64,000 nucleotides of DNA from Mycolicibacterium austroafricanum (GCF_902705885.1 NZ_CACSIP010000016.1:46839-110838), one strand, 5' to 3'; positions 8,162 through 17,380 are shown, numbered from the stretch's first letter. Numbers and translations are program-made. The notes: generated from the sequence alone by a model not told the origin.

Positions 8162-10411
8162 TCACTTGCGGGGCAGTCCGAGAATCATCTGAGCGATGAT
8201 GTTGAGCTGGATTTCCTTGGTTCCCCCGCCGATCAACTCGGCCGGCAGGTGGAAGTACGGTTCGACCACCGACATTCCCGCGGCGTCGGCGTCCTCGGTC
8301 AGCGCCGCCGGGGCGGTCAGCTCGAGAGTGGCCTTGAAGGTGCGGCGCAGCATCACGTTCATCGCGACCTTCGCGATGCTGGACGCCGGCCCCGCCGCCT
8401 GGCCGTCGAGCAGCCGGACGACCTCGCGCAGGGCCAGTACCTTGATCGCGTTGGCGTAGGCGTCGGCTTCACCGAGCGCGGATAACACCCGGTTGTGGTC
8501 GGGCCCTTCCTCGTTGGCCAGTCGCCGCAGGATGCTCGCGCGGTCGAAGTTGACGTAGCCGCTGATCGCCACCCGTTCCTGCGCCATCGTGGCGATCGCC
8601 TGGCTCCACCCGTCGGTGGGTCCGCCCAGCAGCATCTCGTCGGCGACGAAGACGTCGGTCAGGAACACCTCGTTGAAGTGCGCCTCACCATTTGCCTGCC
8701 GGATGGGTTGCAGCTCGATGCCTTCGGATCGCATGTCGACGATGAAGTAGCCCAGGCCCCGGTGCTTGGCGACGTCGGGGTCGGTGCGCGCGAGCAGCGC
8801 CCCGAAATCGGCCGTGTGGGCAGACGAGGTCCAGATCTTGTGGCCGTTGACCAGCCAGCCACCATCGACCTTCGTGGCCCTGGTCGTCAACGAGGCGAGG
8901 TCAGAACCGGCGCCGGGTTCGCTGAACAGCTGGCACCAGCCCAGCTCGCCACGCTGCGTCGGCGCGATGAACCTGTTCTGGAGATCCTCGGACGCCGAGC
9001 TGATGATGGTGGGCAGGATCCATTCGGCGATGCCGAGGGACGGCCTGACGAGATCGGGCCGCCTGGCGAATTCCTCGTCGATGATCAGCAGCTGCAACTG
9101 CGTGGCGTTCACGCCCCACGGCCGGGGCCAGTGCGGGGCGATCAACCCGGACTCCGCGATCAGCGTGCGTTGTGGCCCGGTGGCGAGGTTCTCGTAGTCA
9201 CCCTGCCGACCCGGCCCGTCGTTACGAAGTGTCTGCGCCTCGTCGAGCACCGCGGCGACCCGCTGCCGGAAGTCGTCGTCGACGTCACCCAGTTTGACTG
9301 CGACATCCCTGGTTTCGGTACGGGACAGCTCACCCAGTGCGTGGGCGTAGCGACTGGCCGGCCCGATCGACGCCGCCAGGCTGGTGGCCTTGCGCCAGTA
9401 CAGATGCAGGTCGTGTTCCCAGGTGTACCCGATCGCGCCGAACATGGTCAACGTGTCGAGAACCAGGTCGGGTGCCGGAGCCACTGCCATCAGCACCGCT
9501 CCTGCCGCCGCGATCCGTTGCTGCACAACGCTTTCGCTGCCTTCACCGTCTTCGCTCACCGACCTGACGGCGTCCCAGGCCGCCGAGGTGGCCAGCTCGC
9601 TGTTCACCAGCAGCATCGCGGCCTGATGCTGGAGCGCCTGAAAGGCGCCGATCGGCTTCCCGAACTGTTCGCGGGTACGCAGGTGAGCGGTGACCGCGTC
9701 GACGCACCACCTGATGGTTCCGGATGCGGCACTGGCGGTCAGCGCCACGGCCAGGCAGCGTGCGCGTTCGTCGTCGATACCGGCGAGCGCCGAACCCGTG
9801 GCGCACGTGTACTGGTCGAGCCTCAAGATCCCGACGTCGATCGTCTTGTCGGTGCCGTTGAGCACATCGATGCCGACACCGGGCGCGGACGGGTCGAGTG
9901 CGAACCAGACGGTGCCGTCGTCGCCCTGGGCACCCACGACGATCACCTGCGCCGAACACAATCCCAGGGTCGCCGCCGACGCACCGCGCACCGTCCAACC
10001 GTCCTCACCCGAGGTCGCCCGAAGTCCTCGGGCATCCGGGAGGACGACAGCTGCCGACGCACCCTGGGCCATTCGGGCCAACAGCGCCTGCACGTCCGGT
10101 GTCCGTTCGGCCGACAGCGCGATCGCGCCCGCGGTCACCGTCGGCACCACCGGCCCTGGCAGCAACGCGGTGGCGGCCGCCTCCACCATGCACGCTGTGT
10201 CCATCAACGTGCCGCCCTGCCCACCGGCCTCCTCGGGCAGATGCACTGCGTGGAAGCCGTTGACGACGAGTTCGTCCCACCACTGCGGCAGATCGCCGGC
10301 GGCGAGTGAATCGAATGTGCTGCGCGTCTTCTCGATGGGTGCGTGCCGTGCGGCGAACTGGATGATCGCCTCGGCCAGCTGCTGCTGTTCGGGGGTGAGT
10401 CCGATCGTCAT
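8162..10411 (-). CDS. Tandem (two-domain) acyl-CoA dehydrogenase, FadE34/FadE6-like
   Basis: This 749-residue protein contains two acyl-CoA dehydrogenase units in a row, each about 370 residues. Unit 1 contains RTREQFGKPIGAFQALQHQ and GAIGYTWEHDLHLYWRKA, where the Glu is the likely base. Unit 2 contains LFSEPGAGSDLASL, NGHKIWTSSAHTADF and the ending LIGGGTKEIQLNIIAQMIL. Fused mycobacterial FadE proteins of this size mimic the alpha2beta2 steroid-type enzymes that oxidise bulky side-chain acyl-CoAs. It overlaps the epimerase gene by four bases (ATGA) and is followed by the thiolase-like gene. I infer it introduces the double bond of a ring- or branch-bearing acyl-CoA. Confidence 0.92.
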   Translation of the reverse strand: MTIGLTPEQQQLAEAIIQFAARHAPIEKTRSTFDSLAAGDLPQWWDELVVNGFHAVHLPEEAGGQGGTLMDTACMVEAAATALLPGPVVPTVTAGAIALSAERTPDVQALLARMAQGASAAVVLPDARGLRATSGEDGWTVRGASAATLGLCSAQVIVVGAQGDDGTVWFALDPSAPGVGIDVLNGTDKTIDVGILRLDQYTCATGSALAGIDDERARCLAVALTASAASGTIRWCVDAVTAHLRTREQFGKPIGAFQALQHQAAMLLVNSELATSAAWDAVRSVSEDGEGSESVVQQRIAAAGAVLMAVAPAPDLVLDTLTMFGAIGYTWEHDLHLYWRKATSLAASIGPASRYAHALGELSRTETRDVAVKLGDVDDDFRQRVAAVLDEAQTLRNDGPGRQGDYENLATGPQRTLIAESGLIAPHWPRPWGVNATQLQLLIIDEEFARRPDLVRPSLGIAEWILPTIISSASEDLQNRFIAPTQRGELGWCQLFSEPGAGSDLASLTTRATKVDGGWLVNGHKIWTSSAHTADFGALLARTDPDVAKHRGLGYFIVDMRSEGIELQPIRQANGEAHFNEVFLTDVFVADEMLLGGPTDGWSQAIATMAQERVAISGYVNFDRASILRRLANEEGPDHNRVLSALGEADAYANAIKVLALREVVRLLDGQAAGPASSIAKVAMNVMLRRTFKATLELTAPAALTEDADAAGMSVVEPYFHLPAELIGGGTKEIQLNIIAQMILGLPRK

Positions 10412-11421
10412 CGCGATTCCTCTGCGGCCGCGGGTCGGCGTCCTGCGTCGCGGAAGAACTGTGCTGCCGCCACGATCGCCTCGGGGGTGGGCCGCGGCTG
10501 CCAGCCCAGCTCCCGGACGGCCTTGCTGTGGTCCAACGGGGTCATGATGTGCATCAGGCGGATGTTCAGCGGCGTCAACCTGGTGTCAGTCCCGCGCAGA
10601 CCCGCGAGGGCACTGCTGACGTAGCCGGCTGCAGACATCAGCCGGATAGGCACCCCCCACCGCGGCGGTGCGACACCGACCGCAGTGCAGGCGATCTCGT
10701 GGATCTCGCGAGTGCTCATGAAGCGCTCGGACACGATGTAGCGTTCACCGATCCGGCCACGTTCACCGGCAAGGAGCAACGCCTGCGCCGCATCCTCGAC
10801 ACCGACCACTTCGGCTTCGTAGCCGTCGATGTAGAACGGCAGTTTCCCGCGGACCGCGGCGGCCAGCAGTCCACCGTGAGGGGTGGGCAACCAGTCCCCC
10901 GGCCCGTAGGTGTTCGCCACGCACATCGCCACGCCGGGCAGTCCCCTGTCACCGCACGCCTCCAGGACCAGTTTCTCGGCGGCCACCCGGGAGCGGATGT
11001 ACTCACCACCCACGTCGAGCCAGTCGTGGGCGGTGTTCTCGTCGGCGAGTCCGTGCTCGGATCGACCGATGGTGCCGATCGAGCTGGTGAACACGAACCG
11101 CGCCAGGTCGGCTTGCGCAGCCACGTCCAACACCGTGCGTAGACCGTCGACGTTGGTGCGCCACAACGGTGCGGGATCGCGCAACCAAGGTCGCGCATCG
11201 ACCACGCAGTAGTAGACGACGTCACAGCCGTCCATGGCGGAACGCAGCGATGCGGTGTCGAAGACGTCGCCGTGGCGGACGTCGACGGGCAGCCCGTCGA
11301 TCGCCCGTGTCGAGCTGGTGGTCCGGATCAGCACACGCACGTCGTCACCACGCGCTACCAGTTGCTTGGTGACGTGCGAGCCGAGGAAGCCGCTGGCCCC
11401 GATCACCAGCATCGTTCCCAC
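10408..11421 (-). CDS. NAD-dependent epimerase/dehydratase family protein
   Basis: This 337-residue extended SDR opens with the Rossmann motif [11 protein letters not shown] and has the serine motif FTSSIGTIG. The catalytic Tyr segment reads [10 protein letters not shown], so the usual YxxxK is YxxxR. It resembles mycobacterial 3-beta-hydroxysteroid-dehydrogenase/dihydroflavonol-reductase-like proteins, acting on hydroxyl or keto groups of lipids. It is first in the minus-strand operon, overlapping the acyl-CoA dehydrogenase start, and divergent from the TetR gene with a palindromic site between them. The GTG start (alternative ATG at 11412) is not certain. Confidence 0.85.
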   Translation of the reverse strand: MGTMLVIGASGFLGSHVTKQLVARGDDVRVLIRTTSSTRAIDGLPVDVRHGDVFDTASLRSAMDGCDVVYYCVVDARPWLRDPAPLWRTNVDGLRTVLDVAAQADLARFVFTSSIGTIGRSEHGLADENTAHDWLDVGGEYIRSRVAAEKLVLEACGDRGLPGVAMCVANTYGPGDWLPTPHGGLLAAAVRGKLPFYIDGYEAEVVGVEDAAQALLLAGERGRIGERYIVSERFMSTREIHEIACTAVGVAPPRWGVPIRLMSAAGYVSSALAGLRGTDTRLTPLNIRLMHIMTPLDHSKAVRELGWQPRPTPEAIVAAAQFFRDAGRRPAAAEESR

Positions 11422-11448
11422 CGTCGCCCCGTTCGTCCGAAGGATTTC

Positions 11449-11467
11449 ACGAGACGCAACGTCTCGT
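11449..11467. promoter_or_regulatory. Palindromic operator candidate between epimerase and TetR genes
   Basis: ACGAGACGCAACGTCTCGT is a perfect inverted repeat with 8-bp arms and a CAA centre. It lies midway between the divergent epimerase (start 11421) and TetR (start 11520) genes. Its size and location fit a TetR operator giving autoregulation and control of the catabolic operon. No binding data are available; the assignment is inference. Confidence 0.65.
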
Positions 11468-11519
11468 CTTGTGGCAGACTACGGGCGATGTCCGAGGGTG
11501 TAAAGCGGGGGGTCGGCGG

Positions 11520-12095
11520 ATGACCGCCCAGGCCACTGCGCCGCGACGGCGCAGTGAGAAGTCGCGCATGGCGATCGTCGGCGCCACCCGGGAGCTACTG
11601 CTCGAGCGGGGCTTCGACAAGCTCAGCATCGAGGCGGTCGCCGCCCGTGCCGGTGTCGGAAAACAGACGATCTACCGCTGGTGGCCCAGCCGGCACGCCC
11701 TCGTCGCCGATGTCATCCTTGGCGACGCCGACAAGATCCTGCGGCCGATCAAGCCAACCGACGACGTCACCGCCGACCTCTGCACGTGGGCGGTCGGGCT
11801 CGCCAGGGCCCTGACGACAGCCCGCGGCAACGCGATGCTCCGCATCCTCACCACCGCCGGGATGGAGCATCCCGACACCGCGGCCCGGCTGCGCGCCGGG
11901 TTCAGCACCCCACTGCACGAAACAGTGCGTCATCGACTGCTGAGCGAGGGGTTCGTCCCGGCGACCGCCCGGGACGCCGCCGACGCCATCGTCGGAGGCG
12001 TCGTCTACGCCATCCTCAGCGAAGGGCGGTCGTTCGCCCACGACCGGGCGGAGTCGATCACCCGTACCGTTCTCGCCGGCACCCGTACCAGCTGA
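11520..12095 (+). CDS. TetR family transcriptional regulator
   Basis: This 191-residue repressor has an N-terminal helix-turn-helix ([28 protein letters not shown], about residues 37-64) and a C-terminal all-helical ligand domain of the common TetR_C type. The ATG start follows GGGGGTCGGCGG; upstream codons in frame would overlap the operator region. It is divergent from the epimerase-acyl-CoA dehydrogenase-thiolase operon and probably controls it through the 8-bp-arm palindrome. The ligand is likely an acyl-CoA or pathway intermediate, by analogy with KstR-type regulators. Confidence 0.9.
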   Translation: MTAQATAPRRRSEKSRMAIVGATRELLLERGFDKLSIEAVAARAGVGKQTIYRWWPSRHALVADVILGDADKILRPIKPTDDVTADLCTWAVGLARALTTARGNAMLRILTTAGMEHPDTAARLRAGFSTPLHETVRHRLLSEGFVPATARDAADAIVGGVVYAILSEGRSFAHDRAESITRTVLAGTRTS

Positions 12096-12132
12096 TCTGG
12101 CGCGGCGCCGCGCTGCGGGGTTGGATGAGGTG

Positions 12133-12579
12133 ATGTCCGAGGTAAGCCACAGCCGCACGATCGCTGCCGACGCGGAAAAGATCTGGGCGGTGCTGGCAGA
12201 TTTCGGCTCGCTCGCCACGTGGGCCGACGGGGTGGACCATTCCTGTCTGCTCGGCAACGGCTCCGACGGTGACCCGCTCGGCCTGACCCGCCGGGTGCAG
12301 GTGGGACGCGACACGTTCGTCGAGACGATCGTCGCCTTCGCCCCGCCCCACCTGCTCGCCTACGACATCTCGGGGGTGCCGCGCTCGATGTCGGCGTCGA
12401 ATCGGTGGGATCTGCGCCCCGACGACCCGGGCCGCACTACCGTGACGCTCACCAGCACCGTCCGGACGAAGCCCAATCCGCTGCGTCCGGTCGCCGAGAG
12501 GATCGGCGCCCGGTTGGTGGCGAAGCGCTCCGCAGCGCTGCTGGACTCGCTGGCCGAGCACTGTGAGGAGACCCGATGA
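12133..12579 (+). CDS. SRPBCC (START/Bet v1-like) family protein
   Basis: This 148-residue protein has the polyketide-cyclase/START-like fold: it opens with SRTIAADAEKIWAVLADFGSLATWADGV, followed by beta strands and a long C-terminal helix (ERIGARLVAKRSAALLDSLAEH). These proteins bind hydrophobic ligands; no catalytic role can be read. The ATG behind GGATGAGGTG is preferred to a TTG twelve bases earlier. The stop overlaps the sulfatase start (ATGA), so the two are co-translated. Confidence 0.85.
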   Translation: MSEVSHSRTIAADAEKIWAVLADFGSLATWADGVDHSCLLGNGSDGDPLGLTRRVQVGRDTFVETIVAFAPPHLLAYDISGVPRSMSASNRWDLRPDDPGRTTVTLTSTVRTKPNPLRPVAERIGARLVAKRSAALLDSLAEHCEETR

Positions 12580-14411
12580 CCGCCCCCGCCAACGGTGACC
12601 GACCCGACGTCGTCATCGTGATGACCGACGAGGAACGTGCCGCACCGTCCTATGAAACCGAGGCGATCAGCAAGTGGCGCGACGGGACGCTCAATGGGCG
12701 AAAATGGTTCGACGACAACGGCGTCAGCTTCGTTCGGCACTACACCGGCTCCCTGGCCTGCGTCCCCAGCCGCCCGACGATCTTCACCGGCCACTACCCC
12801 GATCTGCACGGGGTCACCCAGACCGACGGCCTCGGCAAGGCCGCCGACGACTCGCGGTTGCGCTGGCTGCGCCCCCGCGAGGTCCCGACACTCGGCAACT
12901 GGTTCCGCGCCGCGGGTTATGACACCCACTACGACGGAAAGTGGCACATCTCCCACGCTGACCTGATCGATCCGGCCACCGGGAGACCATTGGCCACCAA
13001 CGACGACGACGGGCTCATCGATGCCGATGCGGTGCGCCGCTATCTGGAGGCTGATCCCCTTGCGGCGTACGGTTTCTCGGGATGGGTGGGCCCGGAACCG
13101 CACGGCGCTGCGCTGGCGAATGCCGGCATCCGCCGCGATCCGCTGATCGCCGACCGCGTGGTCGCGTGGCTCGAGGACCGCTACGCGCGACGTCGCGCAG
13201 GAGACGCCGACGCGCTCCGACCGTTCCTGTTGGTGGCCAGCTTCGTCAACCCGCACGACATCGTGTTGTTCCCGGGCTGGGCGCGACGCAACCCGGTCAA
13301 GCCGTCCCCGCTGGACCCGCCCCACGTCCCGCCCGCTCCGACAGCAGAGGAAGACCTGGCCACCAAACCGGCCGCGCAGATCGCCTTCCGCGAGTCGTAC
13401 TACTCCGGTTACGGTCCGGCGCAGGTCATCGAGCGGACCTATCGACAGAACGCGCAGCAGTACCGGGATCTCTACTACCGACTGCACGCCGAGGTCGACA
13501 CCCCGATCGACCGGGTGCGCCGCGCGGTCACCGAGGGCGGCTCGGGCGACGGTCCCGACGACACCGTCCTGGTCCGCACCGCCGACCACGGCGAGCTGCT
13601 CGGTGCCCACGGAGGCCTGCACCAGAAGTGGTTCAATCTGTACGACGAGGCCACCCGGGTGCCGTTTGTCATCGCCAGGGTCGGCTCCCACCCGACGCCC
13701 GCGCGCTCGGTGTCGGCACCGACCTCGCATGTCGATCTCGTCCCGACATTGCTTTCGGCGGCCGGTGTTGATGTCGACGCCGTCGCCGCCACACTCGCCG
13801 AGTCGTTCTCGGAAGTGCACCCGCTACCGGGCCGCGACCTGATGCCGGTCGTCGACGGCGCACCCGGCGACGACACGCGGGCGGTGTACCTGATGACCCG
13901 CGACAACGTGCTCGAAGGCGATACCGGGGCGTCAGGGGTGGCGCGCGCGCTGAGGTTGACAGCGAATCCTCCTGCGCCGCTGCGCATCCGAATTCCAGCC
14001 CATACCGCGGCAAACTTCGAGGGGCTGGTCGCCCGCGTGGCCGACGACGCAGCGCCCGGTGGTGCCGGACACCTGTGGAAGCTGGTGCGCACGTTCGACG
14101 ACCCCGGCACCTGGACCGAACCGGGTGTGCGCCATCTCGCCGCCGACGGGATGGGCGGTCCGACGTACCGCAGCGACCCACTCGACGACCAGTGGGAACT
14201 CTACGATCTCACCGCTGATCCGGTTGAGGCGCAGAACCGCTGGCCCGATCCCGAGCTGCACGAGCTGCGCGCACATCTGCGGGCACAGCTGAAGTACGTC
14301 CGCACGGAATCCGTCCCCGAGCGCCATCAACCGTGGCCGTATGCGGTGAGGCGGCCGGCGAAGCCGTCAGGGTGGTCAGCGAAGGCACGTCAACTCATCC
14401 AGCGCCGCTGA
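12576..14411 (+). CDS. Type I sulfatase (formylglycine-dependent, choline-sulfatase/arylsulfatase-like)
   Basis: This 611-residue sulfatase carries the formylglycine motif CVPSRPTIFTG, with Cys62 to be converted by formylglycine-generating enzyme. Other parts of the site are the N-terminal metal Asp (VIVMTDEER), YDGKWHIS, and TADHGELLGAHGGLHQKWF. No signal peptide is present, so it should act in the cytoplasm. It hydrolyses a sulfate ester; the DxHGexLGxHG arrangement is like choline sulfatases, but the substrate is not determined. The C-terminal third has a family-typical WELYDLTADPVEAQNRW. It is coupled to the SRPBCC gene and ends convergent with the amidohydrolase. Confidence 0.92.
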   Translation: MTAPANGDRPDVVIVMTDEERAAPSYETEAISKWRDGTLNGRKWFDDNGVSFVRHYTGSLACVPSRPTIFTGHYPDLHGVTQTDGLGKAADDSRLRWLRPREVPTLGNWFRAAGYDTHYDGKWHISHADLIDPATGRPLATNDDDGLIDADAVRRYLEADPLAAYGFSGWVGPEPHGAALANAGIRRDPLIADRVVAWLEDRYARRRAGDADALRPFLLVASFVNPHDIVLFPGWARRNPVKPSPLDPPHVPPAPTAEEDLATKPAAQIAFRESYYSGYGPAQVIERTYRQNAQQYRDLYYRLHAEVDTPIDRVRRAVTEGGSGDGPDDTVLVRTADHGELLGAHGGLHQKWFNLYDEATRVPFVIARVGSHPTPARSVSAPTSHVDLVPTLLSAAGVDVDAVAATLAESFSEVHPLPGRDLMPVVDGAPGDDTRAVYLMTRDNVLEGDTGASGVARALRLTANPPAPLRIRIPAHTAANFEGLVARVADDAAPGGAGHLWKLVRTFDDPGTWTEPGVRHLAADGMGGPTYRSDPLDDQWELYDLTADPVEAQNRWPDPELHELRAHLRAQLKYVRTESVPERHQPWPYAVRRPAKPSGWSAKARQLIQRR

Positions 14412-14519
14412 CTCACGCGCACGGGTCGAATGCACACGAGATCCGACTTCTGCAGACGTTTTTCGAGAAGAAGTCTGCAAAAGTCGGTTCTCGGCGTGCC
14501 GGGTTGCGCTGACTCACGC
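14406..14519. repeat. 13-bp direct repeats bracketing a long imperfect hairpin
   Basis: Between the convergent sulfatase and amidohydrolase genes, CGCTGACTCACGC occurs at 14406-14418 and again at 14507-14519. Between them is an inverted repeat with 21-nt arms (14437-14457 and 14473-14493, two mismatches) and a 15-nt loop. The hairpin could terminate both genes. The flanking duplicates extend into the sulfatase stop on one side and the amidohydrolase stop on the other. Confidence 0.7.
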
Positions 14520-15776
14520 CTGCGCGAACTGCTTTTCGTTGTAGAGGCGGGCCCACTCGGCGCGTGGCCGGATCGACACGTCCACATCGGCGCCTTTGGC
14601 GCGCAGCGCGCCGACGGTCGCCTGGTCCCGCGGGGTGTGCTTGAACGGATCCCAGCCGAAGAACCGGCAGGAGTTCTCCCAGGTGATCTTGTTGATGTCG
14701 GAGTCGTCGGCGCCCGCGGCGTCGAGTTCGGCGAGAACCTGCTCGGGGGCGTCGGGCCAGAAGCAGTCCGAGTGCGGGTAGTCGCACTCCCAGGCGATGA
14801 TGTCGATGCCGATCTCGTGACGCAGTTTCAGCGAGGTCTTGTCGGTGACATAGCAGGCCAGTGAGTGCTCTCGGAAGACGTCGCTGGGCAGCTTGTCGCC
14901 GAAGTCGCGGCGCAGCCATTTCTGGTTCGTGTAGTGCCGGTCGCTGCGGTCCAGATAGAACGGGATCCAACCGATGCCGCCCTCGGAGAAGGCGAATTTC
15001 AGGTCGGGATAGTTGCGCATCGCCGGACCCCACAACAGATCCTGGGCGCACATGGCCGACACCTGGGTTGCCAGGATGATCAGGTTGTCGATCGGGGCGT
15101 TGGGCGCCATGCTGATCGCGCCGAATCCGGTGCCGATGTGCAGACACATCACCACGTTCTCCTCGGAGAGCGTCCGGAACACCGGGCCCCAGTACTCGTC
15201 GTCGTGATAGCTGGGCAGTCCTTCCAGATGCGGCAACTCGGGCATGGTGACCGCGCGGCAACCCTTGGCCGCCACCCGGCGGATCTCCGCGCACATCGCC
15301 TCGGGATTCCACGTCGGTAGTACCGCGATCGGGATGAAGCGATCAGGATAGGAACCGGCCCATTCGTCGATGTGCCAGTCGTTGTAGGCCGACACCATCA
15401 CCAACGTCACGTCCTCGCGATGCATGTTGAGGTGCCGGGCGGAGAAGCCGGTGAACGTCGGGAAACACATCGACGCCAGAATTCCGTTGCGGTTCATATC
15501 CCTGACCCGCTCGTGGACGTCGTAGACGCCCGGTCGCATCTCGGCGAATCCGGCCGGGTCGCGTCCCCATTCCTCGGGCGGCCACGACACCACGGCGTTG
15601 AGCCCGCTGACGCCCTGCGGCCGACCCTGGTACATCCACTGGTCAACACCTTTGTCGTCGGTCACGACTATCGGCGCCTCCGACTTGTACTTGGCCGGGA
15701 CGTGGTTGAGGAACATGTCCGGCGGTTCCACCACGTGGTCGTCGATGCTCACCAGGATGAGGTCTTCGGTCTTCAT
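14514..15776 (-). CDS. Amidohydrolase family (amidohydrolase_2, ACMSD-like) protein
   Basis: This 420-residue metal-dependent hydrolase/decarboxylase has the ACMSD-like barrel. Metal ligands seen are the first DxH (SIDDHVVEPP, residue about 12), MCLHIGTGFG in the middle, and the late Asp in AWECDYPHSD. SEGGIGWIPFYLDR is typical of the large mycobacterial amidohydrolase_2 group. Such enzymes hydrolyse or decarboxylate cyclic or aromatic intermediates; no substrate can be named. The ATG start was chosen because upstream in-frame sequence overlaps the divergent AraC gene, only 25 bp away. Confidence 0.88.
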   Translation of the reverse strand: MKTEDLILVSIDDHVVEPPDMFLNHVPAKYKSEAPIVVTDDKGVDQWMYQGRPQGVSGLNAVVSWPPEEWGRDPAGFAEMRPGVYDVHERVRDMNRNGILASMCFPTFTGFSARHLNMHREDVTLVMVSAYNDWHIDEWAGSYPDRFIPIAVLPTWNPEAMCAEIRRVAAKGCRAVTMPELPHLEGLPSYHDDEYWGPVFRTLSEENVVMCLHIGTGFGAISMAPNAPIDNLIILATQVSAMCAQDLLWGPAMRNYPDLKFAFSEGGIGWIPFYLDRSDRHYTNQKWLRRDFGDKLPSDVFREHSLACYVTDKTSLKLRHEIGIDIIAWECDYPHSDCFWPDAPEQVLAELDAAGADDSDINKITWENSCRFFGWDPFKHTPRDQATVGALRAKGADVDVSIRPRAEWARLYNEKQFAQA

Positions 15777-15801
15777 GTCTCCACTAGTACCGTGTGTGTA
15801 C

Positions 15802-16698
15802 ATGACCGTCTCTGCGTCTTCGGACAGATTCTTGTCCGCAGCGGCCAAGATGCCTCGCCGCGTGATCGAGCTCCGCCGAGGCGGCTCCGCGCTCGGCGGA
15901 AGCTATCTCTACGAGGGCGACGCATTGATCACCGGTTGGCACTCCCATGAGGTGCACCAGATCGAGTACGCGCTGCACGGGGTGGTCGAGGTCGAAACCG
16001 ATTGCGCGCACTACCTTCTCCCGCCACAGCAGGCTGCGTGGATTCCGGCGGGCCTGGACCACCAGGCGGTGATGAACCCCGACGTGAAGACGGTGGCGGT
16101 GATGTTCGACCGCACGATGATCGCCGACAGCGGCGACCGTGCCCGCATCCTGGCCGTCTCCCCCCTGATCCGGGAGATGATGATCTACGCGCTGCGCTGG
16201 CCGATCGATCGCAGCCCCGGCGAGGATCACGACGAGCAGATGTCCGAGGGGTTCTTCCGCACCCTGGCCGCACTCGTCGGCGAGGCACTCGAACACGAAG
16301 CGCCGCTGAGCCTTCCGACATCGGAGCACCCGATCGTCGCCGAGGCGATGGACTACACCAAGAACCATCTCGACACGGTGACCTGCGCGCAGGTCAGCCG
16401 GGCGGTCTCGGTCTCGGAGCGGACACTTCGCCGGTTGTTCTCCGACACCCTCGGCCTGTCGTGGCGCACCTACCTCCTGCATGCCCGGATGCTGCGGGCG
16501 ATGGCCCTGCTCGCAGCCCCCATGCAGTCGGTGCAGGAAACCGCCACCGCCGTCGGTTTCGACAGCGTCAGCTCGTTCACCCGGGCGTTCGCCCAGTTCT
16601 GCGGGGAAACACCCTCCGGGTACCGCAGACGGGTCACCGAGGCCCAGGGCGACTCAGTCGGCACCCGGCCGGCGGAACAGCCCTTCGCGCAGCAGTGA
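15802..16698 (+). CDS. AraC family transcriptional regulator
   Basis: This 298-residue regulator has an N-terminal cupin sensor (GWHSHEVHQIEYALHGVVEVE, with His residues; about 45-100) and a C-terminal AraC domain with two helix-turn-helices (CAQVSRAVSVSERTLRRLFSDTLGLSW, then VQETATAVGFDSVSSFTRAF). It is divergent from the amidohydrolase with 25 bp between start codons, so it probably governs that gene and itself. Its 3' end overlaps the convergent TetR gene by 45 bp. Confidence 0.9.
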   Translation: MTVSASSDRFLSAAAKMPRRVIELRRGGSALGGSYLYEGDALITGWHSHEVHQIEYALHGVVEVETDCAHYLLPPQQAAWIPAGLDHQAVMNPDVKTVAVMFDRTMIADSGDRARILAVSPLIREMMIYALRWPIDRSPGEDHDEQMSEGFFRTLAALVGEALEHEAPLSLPTSEHPIVAEAMDYTKNHLDTVTCAQVSRAVSVSERTLRRLFSDTLGLSWRTYLLHARMLRAMALLAAPMQSVQETATAVGFDSVSSFTRAFAQFCGETPSGYRRRVTEAQGDSVGTRPAEQPFAQQ

Positions 16699-17304
16699 AT
16701 CCACGGACGCCTGCCATCGCTGGAGTTGCGAAGGGGTGGTGAATGGCTCGGGAAGCTGCCGGTCGATGTGCGCGCTCAGACTGGCAGCGCCGAGCGCGAG
16801 CACGATGCCGTTGAGGGCGGCCCAGGTCAGATCGATGTCCGGGCGGGTTTCCCCGCGTTGCGCGCGCTGCTCCCATCGAGCCTTGCCCAACGCGAACAGA
16901 GCGTCGAAGATCCTCACACCCAGCGGGCTGCCGTCTACCAGCGCCCGGCTGACATAGGCCGCGGCGTCGGGGTGCTCGACGAAGATCCGGTTCACCCGCT
17001 GTCCGATCTCGGCGATCGAGTCCACGGCGCCCTCTGGGATCGGCTCCGCCATCGGCGTGATCACCAGGTCCAGGACGCCCTCGTCGACCGCGTGAATCAG
17101 ACCAGCCTTGGTGGCGAAGTGATGTTGCACCAACCCGAGAGACACCCCCGCCGCCGCGGCGACCCCTCGCAGCGTCGTCCCCGACGTGCCCTGGGCAGCA
17201 AAGCACCGCAGAGCGGCAGCACGAATCCGTTCGATGTTGCGCGGTTCTTCCGCACCGGTCCGGTCCGGTTTCGAACTCACACTCGCCACCGTAGTCAACG
17301 TCAC
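16654..17304 (-). CDS. TetR family transcriptional regulator
   Basis: This 216-residue repressor has the N-terminal helix-turn-helix TLRGVAAAAGVSLGLVQHHFATKAGLI (about residues 42-68), with the ligand-binding C-terminal domain after it. It starts with GTG at 17304; the exact start is uncertain because two more GTG codons follow soon. It is divergent from the WhiB6-like gene, with palindromes between them, and overlaps the AraC gene tail to tail. The target is probably the WhiB6-like gene and/or itself. Confidence 0.85.
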   Translation of the reverse strand: MTLTTVASVSSKPDRTGAEEPRNIERIRAAALRCFAAQGTSGTTLRGVAAAAGVSLGLVQHHFATKAGLIHAVDEGVLDLVITPMAEPIPEGAVDSIAEIGQRVNRIFVEHPDAAAYVSRALVDGSPLGVRIFDALFALGKARWEQRAQRGETRPDIDLTWAALNGIVLALGAASLSAHIDRQLPEPFTTPSQLQRWQASVDSLLREGLFRRPGAD

Positions 17305-17321
17305 CCCAACGAGATTCGCAG

Positions 17322-17346
17322 TACAGCTGTATCGTCAGTACGGTAC
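17322..17346. promoter_or_regulatory. Palindromes between TetR and WhiB6-like genes
   Basis: TACAGCTGTA (17322-17331) is a perfect 10-bp palindrome, and seven bases on GTACGGTAC (17338-17346) is symmetric except for its centre. Both lie in the 76-bp divergent region. They are candidate sites for the adjacent TetR protein. Confidence 0.4.
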
Positions 17347-17380
17347 AAGCGTATTGCCGACCACCGGGAGGGAGGGATTC

